A stretch of DNA of 64,000 nucleotides from Kribbella caucasensis (GTDB lineage Bacteria; Actinomycetota; Actinomycetes; Propionibacteriales; Kribbellaceae): the NCBI RefSeq assembly GCF_004361855.1, contig NZ_SNWQ01000003.1:310001-374000 (forward strand). Reading direction: 5' to 3'. The notes under the pieces were generated by a model. The model ran no database searches. It saw only the letters and a list, made by a program, of their open reading frames with translations, and was not told where the DNA came from. Shown here in pieces: positions 17,701 to 26,572 of this stretch; position 1 is the first letter of the stretch; each line of letters opens with the position of its first letter. Position numbers and translations under genes: made by a program.

Positions 17701-19180
17701 CGAGGTCGTCACCCTCGCTCAGGCCCTGCTATCGGGTCCGGAGGGTGCCACGTTGGAGTCACGCGAGACGGCGCTCAGAGTTGCCAAGGAGCGCCTGATG
17801 GAGCTCGGAAAACAGGAGGCACTCGCCGAGCGGGCGTTGTCCCTTGCCCGAGACGACCTGCGGGAGAAGGAGGCGATCCCACCGAGTCGACGGGCGCCGC
17901 TCGACGAGGAACCGGCTACCGCCGACCGAGCGCGAGAGCTGCTCGAACAGCTGACGGCGCAGGCCGCTGCCGCGTTCGAGGAACACTCGGAAGCGACAGA
18001 ATCCCAGGCGCATCACGCCCGAGTGGCAGCGGAGGCCGAAGTCGATCGGAAGGCCTTCGAGCGGGAGGCGGCCGACCTCGCGGTGGTGCTGCGCCGCTGT
18101 GCGGTGGTGATGGATCGCCCCGCCGACATCATCGACCTGCCGCGGGAGGTGCCGGCGTGGTCGGGTGGCCCGGAGCTTGCCGAGAAGGCCCGGCGCGGCC
18201 GTCAGACCAAGCTCGACGATGCCGCCGAATACATCAGGCTCGCGATCCAGGAACGTGACGGCGCGCTGGACGACGTACGCCATCTCGCCAATCAGTTCAG
18301 AAAGCTGCTCACGGACGAGCTGCCGACGCTGCTGCCACGCTTGACGGAGGGCACGGCGGATCAACGCGGCTCCTATGCACGTCAGTTGACTGCTCAGCTG
18401 CACACGTTCGCGTTGACCATCGAGAACCAGCTCGCCGATGTCGAGCGGCACCGGAGGATCGTGATCGAGCATTTGGTTGGCAAGGTGAAGGAGACCGTGA
18501 AGCTGCTCGAGCGGATGCAGCGACGGACCCGGATGCCGGCCGGGCTCGAGGAGTGGTCAGATCGTTCGTTCCTGCATCTCACCCATCCCAAGCTGCCGGA
18601 GACGACGGACGAACTGTCGGGCAAGGTGGCGACGGTTGTGGACCGGGTGTGCGCCGATCCGGACAAGACGGTGCCCTCGGGCATGGACCTGTTGTACGCC
18701 GCGGTGTCGGCCTCGATCGGCGGTCCGTTCCACGCGACGATCCTGAAACCTCACAAACGGCTGACGAACGAACGGGTGGACATCGGTGAGATGGCGGTGT
18801 TCTCCGGCGGCCAGAAGGTGACCGTCGCGTTGGTCATGTTCGCCGCGCTGACCAGGATGCGTACCGAGGCCCGTTCCTCCGGCCTGCAGACGAACGCCGC
18901 GCTGCCGCTGCTGCTGGACAACCCGATCGGCAAGGCCAATCAAGCCACGTTGATGGAGGTGCAACAGCGGGTGGCGGATGCGTTCGGACTGCAGCTGATC
19001 TACACAACCGGGCTGCACGACGTCGGTGCGCTCGCCTCCTTCAAGAACATCGTGCGACTGGACGGCCGCGAGAACCCACGCTCAGGTCACGTTCATCTCG
19101 TCGTCGACGAGAAAGCTGCCGATCTCATGTACCTGGATTCCATCCGGCTGGTTCAGCACGAGGAACCGGCGCATGACTGA
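14774..19180 (+). CDS. jetC: Wadjet protein JetC (SMC/MukB-like ATPase)
   Basis: 1468 residues. N-terminal head with a Walker A variant LENMGGKTSW near residues 39-48 (the first glycine of the usual GxxGxGK is absent), a very long coiled-coil region (about 260-1250) rich in Glu/Arg/Ala and interrupted by a hinge-like globular part around 590-740, then a C-terminal head with the ABC signature VFSGGQKVTVALV and Walker B LPLLLDNP, followed by IYTTGL. This is the motor of the Wadjet condensin, which extrudes closed circular plasmids before JetD cuts them. At 1468 residues it is long for a type I JetC. The Walker B aspartate is followed by Asn rather than the usual Glu, a feature I associate with some Wadjet and MukB-like families. 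Confidence 0.88.
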   Translation: MWHLRRVHLESVGHPDARFDPLTVNLTDVEGEPTSSVLWLENMGGKTSWLSLVFCTLRPALDDFLGRPDKYLGDYVLATDTSQVVLEFAQIAGVRTLSGSGTRLLLGQVLQWKQRRQERSRESTQLLRQLWAAVVPPSGGRLTFESVVRLMHTDDNQRRPLSDFSAGISSMIEGDAFRPDNHQGRWADWLRQHGLDPEVFADELKMSADEGSISERFHFQNGDQLVQWAMPYIIPPEVPDGVSAVVEGVRDTLTQRPSLLAQQQFCRTVEGKLEHAASQQTQLEEERSEATGNWDAGLRLVDQFRAAVVLAEESVRLHQGRAGHFEEKAKKAQSIRNQRQQQGRQAQLVAARLQHQEAAGIHEELTEQLEEAQARVDAWEVTDRLRSQGEAKSRLSQIDALLEKLDDRAAPLRMAVAQAESRLASKLTRLRAVEQETLDGAEEELADARQAGAVAEDEEEKARSQHLQATGALVSAEERLRGLDEELTRAIEDGLIRSGQPLDDALASAAAECSRWGDEVERLASAADGALLAVGKAEDERESARGALSAAQAEYEKAAARSEAVDVALNQLLETPGLAAVFEAAHPDVWQDGEAAADRLRRDADRAAADRVAVELAAATDTRAVDWLHRTGLLPPSPDVEAVLEVLAAAEDVGPVFSGWDVLRRRVPVDQQAAFISRCPEVVSGVVLDNPADLEAAAEIAGSVVLTGPVVLTTAAALGGDRTEPFTVLQGPAALYDDNAAAAEATLRETRLDAFDEDKQATRAREDEARSARAALTGLLERHPADAVARWRTAVADSQVIVEEVRERLRTAAEDYWQARSTAQAATEAVQPARDRLGEVERAQGALRRLSASQAARPGVLDELREARDQLATAKRRSQQADADRRSARAREIAANGMITDVRVRIRGVDSTFTHWRLESVEAVPPDDPVDSLEHALEAARAELQLASPPSELLRERKDLQTQLAELGALIRQANGEVVTLAQALLSGPEGATLESRETALRVAKERLMELGKQEALAERALSLARDDLREKEAIPPSRRAPLDEEPATADRARELLEQLTAQAAAAFEEHSEATESQAHHARVAAEAEVDRKAFEREAADLAVVLRRCAVVMDRPADIIDLPREVPAWSGGPELAEKARRGRQTKLDDAAEYIRLAIQERDGALDDVRHLANQFRKLLTDELPTLLPRLTEGTADQRGSYARQLTAQLHTFALTIENQLADVERHRRIVIEHLVGKVKETVKLLERMQRRTRMPAGLEEWSDRSFLHLTHPKLPETTDELSGKVATVVDRVCADPDKTVPSGMDLLYAAVSASIGGPFHATILKPHKRLTNERVDIGEMAVFSGGQKVTVALVMFAALTRMRTEARSSGLQTNAALPLLLDNPIGKANQATLMEVQQRVADAFGLQLIYTTGLHDVGALASFKNIVRLDGRENPRSGHVHLVVDEKAADLMYLDSIRLVQHEEPAHD

Positions 19181-20201
19181 CGTGGAGCGCTTCGTGGCCG
19201 AGCTCCGCGAAGGCGCGGGGCGGCGTACCCGGGTCGACAACGAAGAGATCTGGCGCATTTTCACCCGACTGTTCGTCGACGCATCCCGGGCCGTCGATGC
19301 CAGGAAACAGCTCGCCGACCTCATCGGGGCCGCCGACGGGGCAGGCTTGATCCAGCCGTCAGTTTCGACGGACAACCTCGCTCCGGTTCCGTTGCCCCGC
19401 TTCGTGACCCTGATCGACGGCCGGCCGGCGCGGGTCGGCCGCCGCCTGGTTCCTTGGGTGGATGCGCTTGCTTGGGCGTCGGGCGTGGACCTCAACGACG
19501 TGCGGTACGACGTACTCGACCGGGTGAACCGCTGGCTGCGAGATGGTGGCGCGGAGCGTCCGATCATTCCGGCCGAAGAGCGATCTGCCGAGCTGTTCGA
19601 CGATGAGAAGGCAATCGGCCGCCGGATCGGAGGACCTGCGACGCTCTGGCGCCCGGGTCGCTTGTCGCCGACGCTGCTGCGGTTCGAGAACGTGCCGATC
19701 CCGTTCGCTTATCGGGTGGTTGGCGACGGCACCAGCCTGCTGATGGTCGAGAACACTGCCGCGTTCCGGACCTGCGCGCGCCTCCTCGCCGCCGAGTCCG
19801 GCCACTCGTACTGCGCTGTTGCGTTCGGGCAGGGCTCCTGGGCTCCGCAGACTGTCCCGGCGGCTCTCGACCATCCGACTCCGATTACCGAAGTCCATTA
19901 CTGGGGCGACCTCGATGTCCGGGGACTCGAGATCACCCGCGACGTCCTCGCCGCGGCGAGGGCGGTCGACCTCGCCGCCCATGTGCACACCTCGCTGTGG
20001 AGCCTCATGCTCACGAAACGTCCGATCCCGACAACCAAAGGACCGACGACATTCCATCCAACGCTGGTCGACGTACTGCCCGCGCACCTCCGCCAACGCG
20101 CAACAACAGTCCTGTCGGAACGCCACAGAATCCCGCAGGAACGCGTCGGCTACGAAGTTCTGCTCCGCACCCCACGCTGGTGGGACTGCCCAAGTCCTTG
20201 A
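19173..20201 (+). CDS. jetD: Wadjet nuclease JetD (TOPRIM/topoisomerase VI-like)
   Basis: 342 residues from ATG 19173, which overlaps the jetC stop by 8 nt (ATGACTGA); the open frame extends further upstream but only inside jetC. The DUF2220-type TOPRIM fold is seen in LLMVENTAAFRTC (catalytic Glu, about 190) and HYWGDLDVRGLEI (DxD, about 243), followed by SLMLTKRP. The N-terminal 150 residues carry a winged-helix-like DNA-binding part. JetD cleaves plasmid DNA once the JetABC motor has sensed a small circle. The stop at 20201 lies 41 nt from the convergent TIGR04141-like gene. Confidence 0.87.
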   Translation: MTDVERFVAELREGAGRRTRVDNEEIWRIFTRLFVDASRAVDARKQLADLIGAADGAGLIQPSVSTDNLAPVPLPRFVTLIDGRPARVGRRLVPWVDALAWASGVDLNDVRYDVLDRVNRWLRDGGAERPIIPAEERSAELFDDEKAIGRRIGGPATLWRPGRLSPTLLRFENVPIPFAYRVVGDGTSLLMVENTAAFRTCARLLAAESGHSYCAVAFGQGSWAPQTVPAALDHPTPITEVHYWGDLDVRGLEITRDVLAAARAVDLAAHVHTSLWSLMLTKRPIPTTKGPTTFHPTLVDVLPAHLRQRATTVLSERHRIPQERVGYEVLLRTPRWWDCPSP

Positions 20202-20242
20202 CCGCAGAGTCGACCAGTGATGCGCCTTCCGGTATGCAGGCG

Positions 20243-21490
20243 TCAGGTCTTTGCCAGGTGGATGGAGCGAACCTCTACCTCGATGCGCGCCGACTGCAGG
20301 AGTCGAGCGGCCTGGATCAGCGCAACCTGCGAGAACGGAAACAGAGTGCGCGGGGTGATTTCCTCACCGGCCTTGAGCAGGATCCCGAAGACGATCTTGG
20401 CCGGCTTGAAATCGGGCGGGAGCTCATGGCCGCGTCCGTGCTGCCGGACGAGTTCCCGGAAGCGGGTGCGTGCTTGCGCGGAACCTTCGAGGCCCTGGAT
20501 CGCCACGCAGGCCTGCATGAAGAGGTGACTCAACGGCGAGGACCCCGAGGCCTTCTTGACATGGATCAACTCGTTGTCCGGGCCGAGCAGGTCGCACGCC
20601 TCGAAGCCCCACTTGGTGTGGAACTCGTCCTGGACTCCCTTGCGGTCCAGACAGACCAGGCGAAGGTCGGGATCAAGTGCAGCGTCTTCGTTGTAGGTGC
20701 GTTCGGACTGGCCTGCCCGCCAGTCGGGCAGAACCAGGTCGGACCGGACCTCGAGCAGTTCACTCACCGTTCGACGCAGCCGCTCCTGGTAGTCGGTGTC
20801 GATCTCGTACCAGTGGCCGTCCACCAGCGCGAAGTGCCGGTCGTCGATGGTTGTGACCGCCTCGAGCCACTCAATGGCCTTGGTGCCGCCAAGCAGGTGG
20901 CTGCCGCCGTCATCGGCGTACGCCGAGATCCGCCCTTCCCGGAAGGCTTGCAGTCTGGTTCCGGCCCGGAGAATGTGCGCCCGGTTGAGGAGGTTGTCCG
21001 CGGTGACCTCGGTTTCCCTACCGCTCACACCGTTCAGTCTGACCTTGAAGGCTCGGACGTCGTCGATCGCGTCGGCAAGTTCAATGGGTACGACGCTGCT
21101 CAGCCGGTGCCCGACCTCGTTGGCGTTACTGCTCAGCATCACCTCGAGGTCATCGTCCAGGCGGGCGACAGTGTCGGTGTCTTGCAGCGGGCGCATGCGG
21201 TCGGCGAACTCCAGGTCTGCGATGCGTTCCCGGTCGAGGACCTGGGCGATGGTGCGGATGTCGGCTACCAATTCGGCTGGGTCGGTGGGCAGCCGTATCC
21301 GCAGGCCTACGCCGCCGTCCACTGGCACGGGACGGTCTGGGCGTGTGTGGGTCAGTTGAAGGTTCTCCGATTTTCCGCCGGCGCCGCCCACGATGTCGGC
21401 GTATGCGTCGGACACGTCGAATGCGGCCGTGTGCAGACCGAGCCAGTGCTCCAAGGCGTCTCCCCGCCACGGATCTGGCGTGTCGCCCGC
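20243..21490 (-). pseudogene. 5'-truncated TIGR04141/DUF6119 family gene
   Basis: The C-terminal about 410 residues are well formed and carry family hallmarks: AFKVRLNGVSG, FALVDGHWYEID, LVLPDWRAGQ followed by ERTYNE, then FEACDLLGPDNELIHVKKASGSSPLSHLFMQA. The frame stays open to 21907, but upstream of about 21490 the translated sequence is low-complexity and antiparallel to a plausible membrane-protein gene; the expected N-terminal domain of this sporadically distributed family (about 150 residues) is missing and no ATG or GTG with a binding site is present. So the gene appears to have lost its 5' end. Family function is unknown, but it is often seen in defence islands. Confidence 0.7.
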
Positions 21491-21646
21491 GACGTGGTCA
21501 ACGCGCCGACGACTGGACTCGGGCTGCTCGCGTCCAGAGCCGCAGGCATGAGTGAATGCGCCGGTCCGCCGCTGACGGCGACCTTCTGGGATCCGACGCG
21601 CCCGAGCAGCGGCGGCAGCACCATCGGGTCTACATTCGTCGCATGG

Positions 21647-22225
21647 ATGCCAGCAGGCTACGACAGTTCGGCCATTCTCCCGGGAGCAAGCGGCTTCGGA
21701 TCCGCGGATGACCGACGCAGGCCGGCCGCGCCGTACGTCCGCTACGGTCCCAACATCCCCGGGCCCCGGGCCGAGGAGCTGCGTCTGGCCCGGCACGAGT
21801 CCCGGCACACCGACCAATGGGCGGTCCTGACGCTTGTCGGCGGCCCGCTGGCGTTCCCCCTCGCGTACTACACGGACAGCGCGTTCTTCCCAGGATCCCG
21901 CAACCACTTCGAACGCGCCGCTGGTCTTGCTGATGGCAACTACCTTCCGCCTCCGGATGACAATCCCGCTCCATTCCCCGGCGCGGTCGCTGCGACCTGC
22001 ACCGCCCTTGGGCTAGTCCTGCTCTGGGGCATTCGACGGCTCTGCCGGACGCGTCGGCCCGTACCGGCCTTAGAGACAACGAGAGGCACCGACGGAACTG
22101 GGACTCCACATCGCGGACTTCACCTGGACCGTCGGTACGCCGCCCGCGACCACGTGATCGAGAACTTGGTCGAGACCGACATCGCCAAGGAACAGGCGGC
22201 CATCTTCCCCGACCGCGCTGTCTAG
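21647..22225 (+). CDS. Small conserved membrane protein
   Basis: 192 residues from ATG 21647 (start uncertain; the open frame runs far upstream only as a shadow of other genes). Recognisable core: a LARHESRHTDQWA motif, then LVGGPLAFPLAYY (first hydrophobic segment), NHFERAAGLADGNY and a second membrane span AATCTALGLVLLWGI before an Arg-rich loop. This HxxRHTDQWA...FERxAGLADGxY pattern is one I associate with small integral proteins of unknown function in actinobacteria. The 40-residue C-terminal tail is charged. It faces the truncated TIGR04141 gene head to head, so it marks the right border of the defence island. Confidence 0.6.
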   Translation: MPAGYDSSAILPGASGFGSADDRRRPAAPYVRYGPNIPGPRAEELRLARHESRHTDQWAVLTLVGGPLAFPLAYYTDSAFFPGSRNHFERAAGLADGNYLPPPDDNPAPFPGAVAATCTALGLVLLWGIRRLCRTRRPVPALETTRGTDGTGTPHRGLHLDRRYAARDHVIENLVETDIAKEQAAIFPDRAV

Positions 22226-22261
22226 TCGCACCGTGGACGATGGGCTCGTGCCGGCTCAGGA

Positions 22262-23434
22262 TCAGGTCGAGGGCATTGTCCAGAGCTTGCCGTCCAGGTA
22301 GATCAACGCGTCCCTCACCTCGACTGACAGCTCGACTCGCTCACCAGGTTGGAAACTGACTGGCCCTTCCCGGAAGGCGAACCACGTGGCTCCGTCGACG
22401 TCGAGGACGTATTTGCGACGTCCCCCTTCACTCAACGTCGTCTGTACCAGAGTGCCCGCTACCGAGATGTGGGATCCGCTGGGATCTTGGAGCGTCCCCA
22501 CGCGGACGCTGTTGCTGCGCACGAACAGACGCAAGGTGGTGCCTTCCGGATGGTGGGACGCGATCTGTTGTCCCCCCATCCTCAGCCCAAGGGCGCTCAC
22601 GAACTCTCCTCCGCGAACAGTCACGTCGAGCCGGTTTCGGACCCCGAGGAAGTCGGCCGCGTACGGCGAGACCGGACGGGAGTACACCTCTTCGGGAGTG
22701 CCGACCTGCTCGATGCGTCCTTCCCGCATCAGCACGACGCGATCGCCCATCTCGAGCGCCTCTTCCTGGTCGTGCGTGATGTGGACCGCGGTGAACCCGA
22801 GTTCGCGGTGCAGCCGCAGGAGCTCCGAGCGCAGCGAGATCCGGAGCAGCGCGTCCAGGTTGCTGAGGGGCTCGTCCAAGAGCAGCAGGCTGGGCTCGTA
22901 GACGAGTGCGCGTGCCAACGCGACGCGTTGCTGCTGACCGCCGCTGAGCTCAGCGGGAAGGCGCTTCGCCAGGTGGAGGCACTCCACCGCTTCGAGAACC
23001 GCCGTCACCTTGGTCCGCCTGTCCTCCTTCGCGACCTTGCGCATCCTGAGCGGGTACGCGACGTTCCGTTCCACATTCAGGTGCGGCCAGAGGGCATAGT
23101 TCTGGAAGACCATCCCAACCTTCCGGTCGTTCGGCCTGATGTCGATCTGCGGTTGAACGGAGAAGACGGTCTTCCCTGCCAGTTGGATCCGCCCGGTCGT
23201 CGGAGCCTCGAGCCCTGCAACGCACCGGAGCAGGGTGGATTTGCCGCAGCCGCTGGGGCCGAGCACCACTACGTACTCGCCCTGCTCGATCTCGAGGTCG
23301 ACATCACTCAGCGCGTCGACGCTGCGCCCTTTGGACACAAAGGTCTTGCCCAGGCCGGTCATCGACGCACTGATCGTGCGGTCGCCGTCGACCTCGCGCT
23401 CACCAGGCAGTCCCAAGGTCATGGTCTCAGTCAT
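22262..23434 (-). CDS. ABC transporter ATPase, PotA/FbpC type
   Basis: 390 residues from ATG 23434 (TTGGAGAC site just upstream). Walker A GPSGCGKST, Q-loop FQNYALWPHL, signature LSGGQQQRVALARAL, Walker B LLLLDEPLSNLDA, H-loop ITHDQEEAL, then a C-terminal TOBE-like regulatory domain from about 290. Such subunits drive import of ferric iron, polyamines, thiamine or aminophosphonates. It is the last gene of a three-gene minus-strand operon with the permease (14 nt upstream) and binding protein. Confidence 0.92.
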   Translation of the reverse strand: MTETMTLGLPGEREVDGDRTISASMTGLGKTFVSKGRSVDALSDVDLEIEQGEYVVVLGPSGCGKSTLLRCVAGLEAPTTGRIQLAGKTVFSVQPQIDIRPNDRKVGMVFQNYALWPHLNVERNVAYPLRMRKVAKEDRRTKVTAVLEAVECLHLAKRLPAELSGGQQQRVALARALVYEPSLLLLDEPLSNLDALLRISLRSELLRLHRELGFTAVHITHDQEEALEMGDRVVLMREGRIEQVGTPEEVYSRPVSPYAADFLGVRNRLDVTVRGGEFVSALGLRMGGQQIASHHPEGTTLRLFVRSNSVRVGTLQDPSGSHISVAGTLVQTTLSEGGRRKYVLDVDGATWFAFREGPVSFQPGERVELSVEVRDALIYLDGKLWTMPST

Positions 23435-23447
23435 CGCTGTCTCCAAC

Positions 23448-25184
23448 TCAGATCTTTGCCAGGGCCGATCGGCCGCCGGCCCAGATGGTCAATGCGAGCA
23501 GAATCCCTGTCACCGCGGACATCACGAGTGACATCACAGCCACCTCCGGGTAGCCGCCGTTCTCCCAGAACTCGTAGATGACCGTCCCCATCACGTGATT
23601 CCCCGGTGATCGAACCATCACCGATACCGCGAAGTCGTGGGACAACAGGATGAGCATGATGGCCATCGCCGCTGTCATGCCGCGTCGCGCCAGCGGCAGT
23701 GCGACACGCAACACGGTCGTCAACGGTCCCGCACCGCAGATCCGTGACGCCTCGAACAACGACGAGTGCACCCCGATCAGGCTCGAGTACTGCGATCGCA
23801 GTGCGAACGGCAGCACGATGAACGCGTAGCCGATGACGAAGAGAGCCGTCGTTCCGTACAGCGAGAAGGGCGGTCGCAGGAAGACGTAGAGGACGGCCAT
23901 GCCGAGCAGTGCGCGCGGGACGGCCAGCGGTGCGAGGAAGACCGCGTCCAGTACGGCACGCACTCCGCGCGGCACGCGGATGGCGCCGCTCATCGGCACC
24001 GCGCCGAAGAACCCCAGCGGCAACACGACGACGGCCGCCAGAAGCGACGTCACCATGCTGTTGACAACCGACTCCGTCACCTGCGGATTGTTGAGGGTGG
24101 AGCCAAAGTGCTGGCCGGTGAACGCGATCGAACTCAGGTCCCCGCTCCAGTACGGGGAAACGGCGACGAGCATGATGGCCAGGAGCGGCACCACGGTGGT
24201 CACGCACGAGTACGTCACCACAGCGAGGAAGGCCCATCGCGACGTCCGCTCGCCCGCGGTGCGGTCGCTCGACTGCGTGGCGTACTTGCGTTGGTCACCG
24301 ATCACCCGTCGCTGCAGGACGATCGACAGCACTCCGACCAGGAGCAGCGGTAGTCCCAGCGCCGCGGTCGACCCGTAGTTGATGGGGTACTCCTCGCGCA
24401 TCCGGAAGATCTCGGTAGTCAACACGTCCACACCGGCCGTCGTACCCAGCAGGAGCGGAGCGGTGAACTGACCCAGCCCGAGCAGAAAAGCGACGACGAC
24501 TCCGGCCACGAGCGCCGGCCGCAGAAGTGGCAGAGTCACGGTCAGGACGCTGCGCACCATGGAGGCACCCGACAGGCGAGCGGCCGCCGTCAGGCTTCCG
24601 CCGATCTCGTTCAACCGGGCGTAAACGAGCGCGAAGACGATGCCGGCCAGTTCGAGGCCGGTGATCACCGTGATCGCCGGCACGGAGTAGACGTTGATCG
24701 GACCGTTGGACAGGTGATCGAAGAACGGCAGTTGCCGCAGCGCCACGTTTCCGTATCCGACGCGGGGTGCGAAGATGAACGTCCACCCTACGATCATCGC
24801 GACGGGTGGCACCACGAGCGGCAACTGCGGAAGGAACGCTGCGATCCCGCGGACGCGCATCGGAGTTCGCATGACCAGCATTCCGAGCAGGACCGCGAGG
24901 GCGGTGGCGACGGCAGTCGATCCCAGGGCGAGCAGCAGCGTCGTGATGAAGATGGACCCCAGGCCGGGAACCTCGGGCAAACCGAGGAGTGGAGCGGCCC
25001 CATTCTCAAGGGCACGGGCGTAGTAGATGATCAGCGGCGCGAGCACGAGGACCGCGAGGGTCGCCACGAGAGCGTAGGTCACCCCGGGGCCTGCTTGCCG
25101 CTTCAAGAAGGCCAGCGCTGCTGCGCTGGCACCAGGCTCCTCGGGCCTCGTGTTATGTGTGGTGTCGAGCGTGGTGGTTGTCAT
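23448..25184 (-). CDS. ABC transporter permease, two fused permease domains (FbpB/AfuB-like)
   Basis: 578 residues from ATG 25184 with GGGGAGG 6 nt upstream. About twelve hydrophobic segments arranged as two similar halves; each half has an EAA-like loop (ARLSGASMVRSVLTVTLPLLRPAL near 215-240 and SRICGAGPLTTVLRVALPLARRG near 490-515). This fused layout is typical of ferric-iron and 2-aminoethylphosphonate importers. It forms the membrane channel for the neighbouring ATPase and binding protein. Confidence 0.92.
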   Translation of the reverse strand: MTTTTLDTTHNTRPEEPGASAAALAFLKRQAGPGVTYALVATLAVLVLAPLIIYYARALENGAAPLLGLPEVPGLGSIFITTLLLALGSTAVATALAVLLGMLVMRTPMRVRGIAAFLPQLPLVVPPVAMIVGWTFIFAPRVGYGNVALRQLPFFDHLSNGPINVYSVPAITVITGLELAGIVFALVYARLNEIGGSLTAAARLSGASMVRSVLTVTLPLLRPALVAGVVVAFLLGLGQFTAPLLLGTTAGVDVLTTEIFRMREEYPINYGSTAALGLPLLLVGVLSIVLQRRVIGDQRKYATQSSDRTAGERTSRWAFLAVVTYSCVTTVVPLLAIMLVAVSPYWSGDLSSIAFTGQHFGSTLNNPQVTESVVNSMVTSLLAAVVVLPLGFFGAVPMSGAIRVPRGVRAVLDAVFLAPLAVPRALLGMAVLYVFLRPPFSLYGTTALFVIGYAFIVLPFALRSQYSSLIGVHSSLFEASRICGAGPLTTVLRVALPLARRGMTAAMAIMLILLSHDFAVSVMVRSPGNHVMGTVIYEFWENGGYPEVAVMSLVMSAVTGILLALTIWAGGRSALAKI

Positions 25185-25266
25185 GATCAACCTCCCCGCG
25201 GCGCTGACCGAAGCGGGCCGGCGCCGCATTCACGAAGGAATATCGTCCTGATCGATGGCGCTGTAC

Positions 25267-26355
25267 CTAGCCGAAGTTGCCGGTCCACTCGTCGGCCAGC
25301 CACTTGTCCCATCGGGACTTCGGCCAGTCCTCCTCCTTGTAGGTGGCAACGTCACCCCATGGAATGGAGCCCTTGACCTGGACTGGCACCGATCCGGGGG
25401 AGTGCTTCTTGATCATCAGTTCCTGCGCCTGCCGGTTGCCCAGCCAGTCGACGAACAGTTGGGCCGCGTTCGGGTGCCGGGCGCTGCTCAGCGCGGCAAC
25501 GTTGTAGTGCGGACCGGAGAGGTTCTCCGACGGAACGACCCAGTCGACCGATGCGCCGTCGGCCTTCAGCGGCTCCAGCAGCCCAGGGACCATGTTGGCG
25601 ACGTAGTCCAGTTCACCGGCGGCGAGACTCTGGGCGAGCGTGGTCGCCGACGAGTCCATCTTCACGTCGAGCTTCGAGAGGCGCTCCATGAAGTCAGCGC
25701 CGTACGCCTTCAGCCACAGGTCGTACTGGAACGAGACCGCCGTGGCCGCCGCTGCGTCGAGGATCCCGACCTTGGCGGCACCCGCTTGGTCAACCAGCTC
25801 CTTGACCGACGACACCTTCTTCGCTGTCGAGCTGTTGTAACCGATGAAGTACGGGAAGGCGTAGACCGTCTTGTACTCGCGATCTCCGAGTCGCTCCGTC
25901 CAGCCGGCCTGTACGGCTTCGGCGCTGAGCTTGACGGCCGCCAGGCTTCCGTTCTCCGCGCGATCCCGGTACCACGACGTTTGCGCGTGGAAGGCGACGT
26001 CGGCGCCGGGCGCGTTGACCTCGATCTCCTGATCGAGCCGGGAGATCAGATCGGCGGTGGGGGTCTGCTCCACCGTGACGTTGATCTGCGGGTAGGCCTT
26101 CTCGAACTGCTCGAACGTTGGTTCCGTTCCACCGAGCGACGTGTAGACGACCAGCTCGCCTTCCTTGGCGGCAGCCTCGACCAGCTTGCCCCACTCGGTT
26201 TGCGACACCTGGGTCGGCGGTCCCGATTCCGCGGCCGGCGCTGCATCCGGGCCACCACATGCGCCGAGGGCTGCAAGTCCGACGAGAGCAACAACTGCTA
26301 CGGCGAATCGGTAGCGTAACGACTGCCGACGAAGGGATTTGCGGGACGTGCTCAC
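25267..26355 (-). CDS. Extracellular solute-binding lipoprotein, family 1
   Basis: 362 residues from GTG 26355 (GGGAGG 5 nt upstream). An Arg-rich n-region, a hydrophobic core and the lipobox LGAC at about 31-34 indicate a lipoprotein. The mature part reads VVYTSLGGTEPTFEQFEKAYPQINV and later GYNSSTAKKV, typical of the Fe3+/thiamine/phosphonate-binding cluster. Given its operator and neighbours, the ligand may be an organic substrate of the adjacent catabolic genes rather than iron. The AT-rich motif at 26371-26386 sits right upstream. Confidence 0.9.
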   Translation of the reverse strand: MSTSRKSLRRQSLRYRFAVAVVALVGLAALGACGGPDAAPAAESGPPTQVSQTEWGKLVEAAAKEGELVVYTSLGGTEPTFEQFEKAYPQINVTVEQTPTADLISRLDQEIEVNAPGADVAFHAQTSWYRDRAENGSLAAVKLSAEAVQAGWTERLGDREYKTVYAFPYFIGYNSSTAKKVSSVKELVDQAGAAKVGILDAAAATAVSFQYDLWLKAYGADFMERLSKLDVKMDSSATTLAQSLAAGELDYVANMVPGLLEPLKADGASVDWVVPSENLSGPHYNVAALSSARHPNAAQLFVDWLGNRQAQELMIKKHSPGSVPVQVKGSIPWGDVATYKEEDWPKSRWDKWLADEWTGNFG

Positions 26356-26370
26356 GAGGCCTCCCAAGCA

Positions 26371-26386
26371 TGCATAATATATGACT
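26371..26386. promoter_or_regulatory. AT-rich operator-like motif, transporter operon
   Basis: TGCATAATATATGACT contains CATA-ATA-TATG, a short palindrome, in otherwise GC-rich DNA. It lies 6 nt before the ribosome binding site of the binding-protein gene and resembles ten other sites in 26-56 kb. A -10-like TATTAT on the minus strand overlaps it. Confidence 0.55.
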
Positions 26387-26572
26387 TCCGATGAGCCTAG
26401 GGAGATGTGGCAGTCGGGTCAACACCCAAGCCCGTCAGGATTTTGTCGGATTGGACTCGCGGTGGAGGCGCTGCACACACAGAGCCACTGGCCCGGTTGC
26501 CGGACCGGCGATCTCCATCGAGAGATAGTTGCCTAGGGCAGCTTTCAGTCCCGTAGATGAGGTGTGCCGCAG

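Noticed and set aside
19997..22225. A 742-residue plus-strand open frame
   Set aside because: Most of it lies opposite the DUF6119 gene and inside jetD and is composition-driven; only the last 190 residues look like a real membrane protein, which I annotated separately.
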